From: JACDET01 sp038253825
Lineage (GTDB): Bacteria > Patescibacteriota > Microgenomatia > Levybacterales > UBA12049
Assembly: GCA_038253825.1 (NCBI GenBank)
Contig: JBBSGT010000035.1
Span: 1 to 12,238 of the forward strand
DNA: 12,238 nt
Reading direction: 5' to 3'
Shown here piece by piece: positions 1-5,066 of this stretch (position 1 is the first letter of the stretch; the number at the start of each line of letters is the position of its first letter). Below the pieces are notes generated by a model, which saw nothing but the letters and a program-made list of their open reading frames with translations, was not told where the DNA came from and did not search any database. A program made the position numbers and the translations under genes.

Positions 1-1
1 C

Positions 2-118
2 TCTGATGAGTATATTGCTGCCTTAGAATACAAGCTAAACTCCACTCCCAGAAAATGCTTGCAATACCTTACCCCTTATGAGATGATGGCAAAACTTCAC
101 GTTACCACTACAGAGTGA
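2..118 (+). pseudogene. C-terminal end of an IS30-type transposase
   Basis: The frame is open from the window edge and encodes 38 residues before TGA. The segment containing LNSTPRKCLQYLTPYEMM matches the conserved C-terminal end of IS30-family DDE integrases/transposases, where an L-N-x-x-P-R-K core is followed by a T-P-x-E element about 10 residues later. Only the tail is inside the window, so I cannot tell whether the gene is intact upstream. No terminal inverted repeat is evident just after the stop. It marks the left edge of a region with other mobile-element debris. Confidence 0.6.
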
Positions 119-155
119 TGCACTTCCACCTAGAATTCAGGCATAGCTATAATTA

Positions 156-184
156 TTGACATTAAGCCTATAGATATGTATACT
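156..184 (+). promoter_or_regulatory. Near-consensus sigma70-type promoter of the 420-aa gene
   Basis: TTGACA at 156-161, a 17-nt spacer and TATACT at 179-184 form an almost ideal vegetative promoter. Only 7 nt separate the -10 box from the ATG at 192, so the expected transcription start falls on or next to the start codon. There is no room for a Shine-Dalgarno sequence, which implies a leaderless transcript. Confidence 0.7.
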
Positions 185-191
185 CGCCAGT

Positions 192-1454
192 ATGTCATTA
201 GTAGAAAGCTTAAAAAGAAGGCCACTCGTAAGAGTCAAACAATCTGAACTAGTAGAAGCCATTAATCCTGATATGGTTCCTGGATATTACACTCTTGCAG
301 AAAGGGCAAGAGTAGCTGTAACCATGGCTCCCATGATGGAATCGGGGAATCCTCCCCCTGGCTTCCGTGTTACTTTATCCGAACCTACAGCTGTTGTATT
401 ATATGATGTAGAAGAGTCTTCAAAGGTACGTGAGCTACTCCCTAGTGCTATAGGTTTAGATTTTGCCTTGACAAGTAAAAGATTACAACTCGAGAGGAAT
501 GAATTTAGAAAATGGTGGATGGTGGTTTATCCTGGTACTTCATCACCATTTAACGTTTACCCAAGTGAGCTATCAGATATGCAAGTTCGTGCAAATCAAC
601 GATATATATATGAAGTGCAATCTCATGTTTTTGGGGGACTTCGGAATCCCAGATTAAGAGAACCAGTATCATGGAAGGAAAAGAGGCTTGCGCAAATGGA
701 GTATGATATTCAATTAGAAGAGCGACAGCTAGCACAAGAATTTGTTACAAAATACGGAAGCGACGAAGATAGAGATAACATGCATCAAGTAGGTACGGTG
801 TTATTGTCAACTCGTATAAGTGCCGATTTAGAAGGTCTGACAGGGGTTGCATCACACGCAGTTGCTAATTTACGGGCTATGAGTGAAGGGGTAAAAGATC
901 GGTTAAGAACCTTCTCTGGTGCACATACGGGAAGCGGCCAAGATGAAGATTTTGGGCACACTAACGTTTATCCGCAAATCAGTACTCCGAGAAGTAGATG
1001 GTTTTCACCTATAACTCGAAATCCAAATATTATTAAATCAGTTGAAGGCGAACTTACTGACTTTCAGAGTAAAAGATTGGAAAGGTTTTCATCTTTACCA
1101 AGGGACGAACAAGTGAGACAAGCGAATGAAGAAAATATAGATCCGACGCTTGCTGATAGGATGAAAGGGGTTGCGATAAGAACTGTTTTGGGATTGGGTA
1201 CAGTTGGTAGGTCGGTAGAAGGTTTTGATATTACTGCATGGAAATCGGCGGAATCCGATACACTTTCTTCATCGCTTAGATCAACAACTGACGACTTTGG
1301 TGTCCAGGTGTCCTTTTCAAGTGATGAAGTAGCAAGGGTAGGCATATATGCGAATAAGCATTCCCTCACCGCAGGTTTAACAGACACACAAGCAAGTGAA
1401 CTTAGTCAACGAATTGAATTATTTGCAGAAAAAGAATTATTTGATCTCCCATAA
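192..1454 (+). CDS. Unrecognised 420-aa soluble protein
   Basis: I do not recognise a family. The product is 420 residues, with no signal peptide, no transmembrane segment and, as far as I can read, no cysteine. Residues about 30-125 look like a mixed alpha/beta region with a WW pair in RKWWMVVYPG near 106-115. Residues about 160-188 are highly charged and probably helical. The middle (about 240-300) is Ser/Gly/Pro-rich and looks like a linker, and the last 80 residues look folded. The gene has a near-consensus promoter 7 nt before the ATG, which supports the start and suggests expression. It sits between an IS30-type transposase tail (ends 118) and an IS5-like remnant that begins immediately after its stop, so horizontal acquisition is likely. 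Function is unknown. That the ORF is a gene is likely from its length and promoter. Confidence 0.75.
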   Translation: MSLVESLKRRPLVRVKQSELVEAINPDMVPGYYTLAERARVAVTMAPMMESGNPPPGFRVTLSEPTAVVLYDVEESSKVRELLPSAIGLDFALTSKRLQLERNEFRKWWMVVYPGTSSPFNVYPSELSDMQVRANQRYIYEVQSHVFGGLRNPRLREPVSWKEKRLAQMEYDIQLEERQLAQEFVTKYGSDEDRDNMHQVGTVLLSTRISADLEGLTGVASHAVANLRAMSEGVKDRLRTFSGAHTGSGQDEDFGHTNVYPQISTPRSRWFSPITRNPNIIKSVEGELTDFQSKRLERFSSLPRDEQVRQANEENIDPTLADRMKGVAIRTVLGLGTVGRSVEGFDITAWKSAESDTLSSSLRSTTDDFGVQVSFSSDEVARVGIYANKHSLTAGLTDTQASELSQRIELFAEKELFDLP

Positions 1455-1455
1455 C

Positions 1456-1554
1456 ATAACCTCCAATTTTTTGTAATCCTTCTCGTTCCCGGGCTACATC
1501 ATAGCCTTTATCTGCAATGATTTTTTTTGGCTTTGTGATGGGATGCAGTGGTCT
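1456..1554 (-). pseudogene. Remnant of an IS5-like DDE transposase
   Basis: Reading the minus strand from 1554 down gives about 33 residues containing HPITKPKKIIADKGYD and then REREGLQKIGGY. I-I-A-D-K-G-Y-D is the hallmark around the second catalytic Asp of IS5/IS4-superfamily transposases (DDE_Tnp_1). An in-frame TAA lies immediately upstream (1557-1555), and the similarity fades where the frame enters the 3' end of the 420-aa gene. It is therefore a broken fragment. Further upstream on the same strand (about 1590-1672) another frame contains YGAYTTAWRRLRAY, which resembles the N-terminal part of IS5-type transposases. That would fit an internally deleted and frameshifted copy, but this second part is weak. 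Confidence 0.6.
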
Positions 1555-1722
1555 TTATTCGATCGAGATAGTGTTGAGAGTTGGAAAGATGAGGTTAAAT
1601 TCCGATGTTGAAGCAGAAGAACGTATGCCCGAAGGCGTCTCCAGGCAGTCGTGTATGCACCATATCTGCTATGCCCCTCAACTTACATAACGCACGTTAT
1701 ATATACAATATTAAAACATTTT

Positions 1723-1731
1723 TGCTATACT
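1723..1731 (+). promoter_or_regulatory. Extended -10 promoter of the DUF1653 gene
   Basis: TGCTATACT is an extended -10 element (TGn plus TATACT at 1726-1731). Six nt separate it from the ATG at 1738. No good -35 box is visible, as is common with extended -10 promoters. This places the transcription start at about the ATG. Confidence 0.55.
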
Positions 1732-1737
1732 TTTTGT

Positions 1738-2007
1738 ATGAGCGTTCATGTAAGAAGCGGTATTTACCAACATTATAGTGGGTTACTCGTTTTCGTATTA
1801 GGGGTTGCAAGACATAGTGAAACTGAAGAAAAGCTCGTGGCTTATATTCCTCTAGGAGTTAAAAAAGGACCACGAATAACGGTAAGACCATATACTATGT
1901 TTTTTGAAGAAGTGAATTTTAAAGGAGCAAAAAAAGCAAGATTTATTTACATAGGAGAAGAAATGCCCGAAGAACTCGCTAAAGAATACCTCCCATTATC
2001 ACGATAA
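1738..2007 (+). CDS. DUF1653 domain protein
   Basis: An 89-residue protein that is almost entirely one DUF1653 domain. It has the family's N-terminal G-x-Y-x-H-Y core (GIYQHYSG, near 8-15), the central VLGVARHSET, and the C-terminal VRPYTMFFEEV with the conserved R-P-x-x-M-F. The family is widespread in bacteria as short proteins of about 70-90 residues with no established biochemical role. The frame is open further upstream to a GTG at 1651, but those 29 codons are unlike the family and would span the promoter. The ATG at 1738, 6 nt after an extended -10, is the better start. It stands alone between the transposase debris and hicBA. Confidence 0.85.
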   Translation: MSVHVRSGIYQHYSGLLVFVLGVARHSETEEKLVAYIPLGVKKGPRITVRPYTMFFEEVNFKGAKKARFIYIGEEMPEELAKEYLPLSR

Positions 2008-2109
2008 GAAGCTCCAAGGCGGTACTCGGAGGGCATTAAGATCAAGGCTCTCCCGCTATATTTTTATTTTAGCTAGTCTAAAGTTTTCTAAATAAGGATT
2101 GCCATCATC

Positions 2110-2118
2110 TGATATAAT
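2110..2118 (+). promoter_or_regulatory. Extended -10 promoter of hicBA
   Basis: TGATATAAT combines a perfect -10 hexamer (TATAAT, 2113-2118) with an upstream TG. Seven nt separate it from the ATG at 2126, predicting a leaderless hicB transcript. No clear -35 box is seen. Confidence 0.65.
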
Positions 2119-2125
2119 TGAATAT

Positions 2126-2374
2126 ATGAAAAGTAAAATTCTGAATTATACAGTTATTCTCCAAAAAGAATCTGAAGGAGGCTATACGGTTACTGTTCCT
2201 TCACTTCCAGGGTGTGTAACCTATGGTAAAGATGTTGAAGAAGCAAAAAAGATGGCTATTGAAGTTATAGAGTTATATCTTGAAAGCCTCAAAGAACACA
2301 ACGTAGAAATTCCAGAAGAGCAAGAGACATTTTATACACAGGTGAGTATAATGCCTTCAATAAATCATGCCTAA
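2126..2374 (+). CDS. hicB: HicB-like antitoxin (short form)
   Basis: The antitoxin of a type II toxin-antitoxin pair; it should bind and neutralise the HicA ribonuclease encoded next to it. The 82 residues have the HicB-like N-terminal fold: YTVILQKESEGGYTVTVPSLPGC (residues about 8-30, with the diagnostic G-G-Y-x-V-x-V-P-x-L-P-G-C), then the GKDVEEAKKMA helix and an E-I-P segment. The protein ends at about the point where longer HicB proteins begin a C-terminal DNA-binding domain. It therefore shows no visible means of binding its operator, and autoregulation cannot be assumed. An upstream ATT at 2099 would add 9 codons across the promoter and is rejected in favour of the ATG at 2126. The stop overlaps the hicA start by 8 nt, so the two are translationally coupled. 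Confidence 0.88.
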   Translation: MKSKILNYTVILQKESEGGYTVTVPSLPGCVTYGKDVEEAKKMAIEVIELYLESLKEHNVEIPEEQETFYTQVSIMPSINHA

Positions 2375-2597
2375 ACTTCCGAGTATTAAACCCCGAAGAC
2401 TTATTAAAATATTTGAAAAATTAGGATATGAAATTGATAGACAAAAAGGCAGTCATGTCATTCTTCTGCATAGTGTGTCCAAAAGAAGAGTAACGATTCC
2501 AATGCATACAAGAGACGTTCCAAATGGTACGCTTCTCGCTATAATTAAAGACGCAGGTTTAACAAAAGAAGAATTTTTGAATAGAGCAACTAAATAG
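2367..2597 (+). CDS. hicA: HicA-family toxin (mRNA interferase)
   Basis: A 76-residue HicA/YcfA-type toxin, a small double-stranded-RNA-binding-fold ribonuclease that cleaves mRNA when free of HicB. It has the full family pattern: a helix with FEKLGYEIDRQ, then GSH (residues 28-30, with the catalytic His30), a strand pair, VTIPMH (42-47), GTLLAIIKDAGL and a C-terminal K-E-E-F-L. No key residue is missing. The ATG at 2367 overlaps the end of hicB by 8 nt, so it needs no separate promoter or Shine-Dalgarno sequence. Its last codons overlap the start of a truncated RHH-antitoxin frame. Confidence 0.9.
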   Translation: MPKLPSIKPRRLIKIFEKLGYEIDRQKGSHVILLHSVSKRRVTIPMHTRDVPNGTLLAIIKDAGLTKEEFLNRATK

Positions 2598-2776
2598 CTA
2601 AAAAAGCCATATTTCCTAATTTAAAACCTTCTACCGAATCAATTTCATTAAGGCACCCATCGTTTCTGTTAGCTCGAATAAAAGAGATGGCAAACAAAAA
2701 AGATGTACCATATCAATCATTAATGAAGATATTTTTAGCTGAAAAGGTTGAGCAAGAGTTGAAGGCTTCACGGTAA
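2594..2776 (+). pseudogene. 5'-truncated CopG/BrnA-like RHH antitoxin gene
   Basis: A 60-codon open frame lies directly after hicA in another frame. It begins after an in-frame TAA (2591-2593) that lies inside the end of hicA and runs to a TAA at 2774-2776. It contains IFPNLKPSTESISLR (residues about 6-20), then LLARIKEMANKKDVPYQSL and a K-I-F-L-A-E-K-V-E-Q-E-L tail. This matches the C-terminal half of the CopG/COG5304 (BrnA-like) ribbon-helix-helix antitoxins, usually about 90 residues. The N-terminal part is missing, the first ATG is at codon 32, and the strand motif usually read as LRLP is LRHP here. No cognate toxin gene is seen next to it. Most likely a relic of a second toxin-antitoxin locus that hicBA joined or replaced. 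Confidence 0.7.
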
Positions 2777-2851
2777 AAAGTTTTAATTTCACTTTTATAA
2801 ATTCATACATTTTCTTACTATTCTTTTTACATTGTACTTACAGATGAGTCT

Positions 2852-2906
2852 TATACTTATTGAAGAGTAAACAATAATCATTTGTGATTATTGAGAAAGG
2901 AGGTGA
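2852..2906 (+). promoter_or_regulatory. Promoter -10, leader hairpin and strong Shine-Dalgarno of the GlsB/YeaQ gene
   Basis: A -10-like TATACT is at 2852-2857 with no good -35 box. It would give a leader of about 48 nt. The leader holds a perfect 9-bp inverted repeat: CAATAATCA (2872-2880), a 4-nt loop, and TGATTATTG (2885-2893). Only 3 nt later comes AAGGAGGTGA (2897-2906), an excellent Shine-Dalgarno sequence 5 nt before the ATG at 2912. It is the only convincing Shine-Dalgarno sequence I found in the window. The repeat could be an operator or an RNA structure next to the ribosome site. Confidence 0.55.
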
Positions 2907-2911
2907 GAGGT

Positions 2912-3181
2912 ATGAGTTTGATTATAACATTAATCCTTGCAGGTATTATTGGTTGGGTTGCTTCGATCATCATGAAAACCGATGGCCAAATGGGATGGAT
3001 AGCAAACGTGATCGTAGGTATTGTCGGAGGTTTTCTCGGCACCCTGCTTCTCGGATTTATCGCTCCAGCATCGCCAACGGATAATGGGATTAGTTTTCCT
3101 GGAATTATTGTAGGTATTATAGGTGCATGTATCGCAATTTACATCTGGAAACTTATTTCAGGAAGTAAGAGAGCAGTATAG
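2912..3181 (+). CDS. GlsB/YeaQ/YmgE-family small membrane protein
   Basis: An 89-residue integral membrane protein of the transglycosylase-associated/GlsB-YeaQ-YmgE family, small proteins often linked to stress responses but without a defined activity. It has three hydrophobic helices at about residues 3-19, 28-52 and 62-84. The family landmarks are GWVASIIMKTDGQMGW between helices 1 and 2 and IVGIVGGFLG in helix 2, with further Gly-rich packing in helix 3. The start is fixed by a strong Shine-Dalgarno sequence 5 nt upstream; the in-frame TTG at 2891 is rejected. A long hairpin follows the stop by 13 nt. The conventional ribosome site contrasts with the neighbouring genes and could mean a different mode of translation or recent acquisition. 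Confidence 0.88.
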   Translation: MSLIITLILAGIIGWVASIIMKTDGQMGWIANVIVGIVGGFLGTLLLGFIAPASPTDNGISFPGIIVGIIGACIAIYIWKLISGSKRAV

Positions 3182-3194
3182 AAGTGTATTTATT

Positions 3195-3224
3195 GAAGCC
3201 AAGTTAGATATCTAATTTGGCTTC
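3195..3224 (+). terminator. Long 3' hairpin after the GlsB/YeaQ gene
   Basis: GAAGCCAAGTTAGAT followed directly by ATCTAATTTGGCTTC forms a 30-nt inverted repeat with a single G-U pair. As RNA it folds into a long stem with a tiny loop. No proper U-run follows (CTCTGTCC), so it may be an imperfect terminator, an RNA-stabilising 3' end, or a near-palindromic protein site. Confidence 0.5.
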
Positions 3225-3267
3225 TCTGTCCAGGTCATTGCAGTTGCCTCCTATGCTCCAAACGCAA

Positions 3268-3296
3268 AGCCTCTCTAAAAGAGGCTCTCTTTTCTT
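3268..3296 (+). terminator. Rho-independent terminator
   Basis: AGCCTCT (3268-3274), a 5-nt loop, and AGAGGCT (3280-3286) make a 7-bp GC-containing stem. CTCTTTTCTT follows. It probably ends the GlsB/YeaQ transcript 87 nt after the stop codon, as the second of two hairpins in tandem. Confidence 0.65.
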
Positions 3297-3306
3297 ATCC
3301 CAATAT

Positions 3307-3447
3307 ATGGATAGAATGATTGGTGACTGCTTTTTGGACGATTCTCCTCCTCAAGTCAAAAGTGTAAAAAACATAAGTATGTATCGCGGGCTTTATATAA
3401 CGTATGAAGATTTTAAAAAGAAATTAGAGAAGTTTCCCTCAAGATAA
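3307..3447 (+). CDS. Doubtful 46-aa ORF or gene remnant
   Basis: The frame is open from 3217, but its first part covers a terminator hairpin and reads as low-complexity sequence. Only the part from the ATG at 3307 could be real. Those 46 residues end in YRGLYITYEDFKKKLEKFPSR, which looks like a genuine helical protein segment, but I recognise no family. There is no Shine-Dalgarno sequence and no clear -10 box 6-8 nt before the ATG, unlike the neighbours. It may be the tail of a decayed gene. Confidence 0.25.
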   Translation: MDRMIGDCFLDDSPPQVKSVKNISMYRGLYITYEDFKKKLEKFPSR

Positions 3448-3450
3448 AAG

Positions 3451-3480
3451 TTGCAATGCTGAGTTTGTTACATATACAAT
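3451..3480 (+). promoter_or_regulatory. Promoter of the SemiSWEET gene
   Basis: TTGCAA (3451-3456), an 18-nt spacer and TACAAT (3475-3480). Exactly 6 nt lie between the -10 box and the ATG at 3487, again predicting a leaderless message. Confidence 0.6.
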
Positions 3481-3486
3481 GAAAAG

Positions 3487-3735
3487 ATGCAATGGATTCT
3501 CATCTCAGGGATAGCATCATTTCTTACTGCTTTACAATTACTTCCCCAAACAATAAAAGCCTTACGTACGAAAAACCTTAAAGGAGTTTCCCTTGCCACA
3601 TTTTCTCTTACCAGTATTAATGCGTTTTTGTGGGTTCTGTATGGTTTTCATTTACACGACGTAGCTATTATTTTTGCCAATTTCATAGCTTTCCTTTTTG
3701 CAATTACTATTGTTTCATTAAAACTTAAAAAGTAG
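3487..3735 (+). CDS. SemiSWEET (PQ-loop/MtN3) sugar transporter
   Basis: An 82-residue membrane protein with one three-helix MtN3/PQ-loop unit: TM1 about 3-23, TM2 about 37-54, TM3 about 58-78. Bacterial SemiSWEETs have this size and dimerise to form a bidirectional, energy-independent sugar pore in the inner membrane. The diagnostic LPQTIKALRTKNLKGVSL covers the PQ motif (P20-Q21) and the loop to helix 2. NAFLWVLYG (45-53) carries the conserved Trp and Tyr-Gly of helix 2, and Asn65 in helix 3 is in the expected substrate-facing position. The sugar cannot be told from the sequence. The gene has its own promoter 6 nt before the ATG and runs head-on into the hydrolase gene, with 19 nt between stops. 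Confidence 0.88.
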   Translation: MQWILISGIASFLTALQLLPQTIKALRTKNLKGVSLATFSLTSINAFLWVLYGFHLHDVAIIFANFIAFLFAITIVSLKLKK

Positions 3736-3754
3736 GAGAGTGAGTGGTTTACCT

Positions 3755-5020
3755 TTAACTCGTGCCTTCGTCCCAGGAGGAGAGGTATTTTTTCTGTTCT
3801 GCTGTGAGTGTGTCCAACGAAATTCCCATAGCTTTGAGTTTGATTGAGGCTACTTGTTGATCTAATGCTTTTGGTAACACATACACTTTATTTAAAAGCT
3901 TGCCTTTATTTATTACAAAATATTCAGCTGCGAGGGCTTGATTAGCAAAAGACATATCCATGACTTCTGCTGGATGACCTTCTGCGGCTGCGAGATTAAC
4001 GAGTCTTCCTTCACCCAAAACATGAACTTTTCGACCGTCCGTCAGTATATACTCTTCCAAGAATGGCCGTATTGTTCTTTTAGATTTTTTCATTTTCTCA
4101 AGACTTGCGATATCAATCTCACTATCAAAATGTCCCGAATTAGCCACAATTGCGCCGTCTTTGATCGTTGCAAGTACTTCTTTTGAAATCACATGTTTGT
4201 CACCAGTTGCTGAGACGAAGATGTCGCCAAGTTTGGCAGCTTGGAGCATCGGCATCACTCGATAACCGTCCATAGCTGCTTCAAGCGCGCGGATAGGATC
4301 AACTTCAGTTACGATGACATTGGCACCCATGCCATTGGCTCGCATCGCAATTCCTCGTGAGCACCACCCATATCCTGCAACAACAAATGTTTTGCCTGCG
4401 ATTAAGATATTGGTTGCACGAAGAATGCCATCGATTGTCGATTGGCCCGTGCCGTAACGATTGTCAAAAAGATGTTTGGTATCAGAGTCATTTACTGCGA
4501 TAACAGGAATCTTTAGAGCGCCTTCTTTCTCCATAGCTTTGAGTCTGATAACACCTGTTGTTGTTTCCTCAGAAGAACCGATGATATTTTCTAATTCTTT
4601 TTTGCGATCGGTGTGCAAAGCATAAATCAGGTCACCACCATCATCCATAGTGATGTGTGGTTTTGCATCAAGAACAGTGTTCAAATGGTTGAAATATGTT
4701 TTGTTATCTTCACCTTTAATTGCATAGGTCGGAATATTATTATCTTTAACGAGTGACGCCGCGACACTATCTTGCGTTGAAAGGGGATTGGATGCATTGG
4801 CTATGACATTGGCGCCGCCTGCTTGTAAAGCGATTAATAAGTTGGCTGTTTCACTGGTGATGTGAAGACAAGCGGCGAGTGTGAGACCTTTCAGAGGTTT
4901 TTCTTTTTCAAAACGTGCTTGAATCGATTTGAGAACCGGCATTTGTTTGCCTGCCCATTCTATTTTTAGTTTTCCTTGTGGAGCAAGCTGGATATCTTTG
5001 ACGTCGTAAGTAGTTTTCAT
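3755..5020 (-). CDS. ahcY: S-adenosylhomocysteine hydrolase
   Basis: Reversibly splits S-adenosylhomocysteine, the product of SAM-dependent methylation, into adenosine and homocysteine, relieving methyltransferase inhibition; NAD-dependent and cytosolic. The 421 residues match the short archaeal/Thermotoga-type enzymes and lack the C-terminal Lys-Tyr tail of longer forms. Visible are HITSET (53-58), DDGGDL (126-131), EETTTG (151-156), and NDSDTKHLFDNRYG (177-190) with catalytic-type Lys182 and Asp186. The NAD loop GYGWCSRG is at 216-223, with NSGHFDSEID at 294-303 and EGHPAEVMD near 347-355. In the NAD loop, Ser221 replaces the usual third Gly of GxGxxG. It lies 46 nt downstream of the PfkB kinase on the same strand, probably as an operon. 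A weak TAAGAT 5 nt before the ATG may be an internal promoter. Confidence 0.95.
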   Translation of the reverse strand: MKTTYDVKDIQLAPQGKLKIEWAGKQMPVLKSIQARFEKEKPLKGLTLAACLHITSETANLLIALQAGGANVIANASNPLSTQDSVAASLVKDNNIPTYAIKGEDNKTYFNHLNTVLDAKPHITMDDGGDLIYALHTDRKKELENIIGSSEETTTGVIRLKAMEKEGALKIPVIAVNDSDTKHLFDNRYGTGQSTIDGILRATNILIAGKTFVVAGYGWCSRGIAMRANGMGANVIVTEVDPIRALEAAMDGYRVMPMLQAAKLGDIFVSATGDKHVISKEVLATIKDGAIVANSGHFDSEIDIASLEKMKKSKRTIRPFLEEYILTDGRKVHVLGEGRLVNLAAAEGHPAEVMDMSFANQALAAEYFVINKGKLLNKVYVLPKALDQQVASIKLKAMGISLDTLTAEQKKYLSSWDEGTS

Positions 5021-5066
5021 AATTTATCTTATGGATCCCCATCTTCATGAGAATGGCAAGGTTGCA

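Noticed and set aside
1064..1387. Minus-strand open frame opposite the 420-aa gene
   Set aside because: It lies wholly within the sense gene, with no promoter and no recognisable domain.
1651..1737. 29-codon upstream extension of the DUF1653 gene
   Set aside because: The extension is unlike the family, covers the extended -10 promoter, and the ATG at 1738 gives a standard-length domain.
2008..2098. Possible terminator between DUF1653 and hicB (CTCCAAG...CTCGGAG)
   Set aside because: The stem has a mismatch and no U-run follows; not convincing.
2126..2776. A novel three-gene toxin-antitoxin system (hicB-hicA-RHH)
   Set aside because: The RHH frame lacks its N-terminal half and a start codon at its beginning, so a decayed relic is the simpler reading.
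2884..3084. Overlapping plus-strand frame inside the GlsB/YeaQ gene
   Set aside because: A frame shadow of the membrane protein gene; no family pattern and no start context.
3217..3306. N-terminal part of the open frame 3217-3447
   Set aside because: It runs through a Rho-independent terminator stem-loop and overlaps the previous hairpin; the residues are low complexity. Only the part from 3307 is kept, at low confidence.
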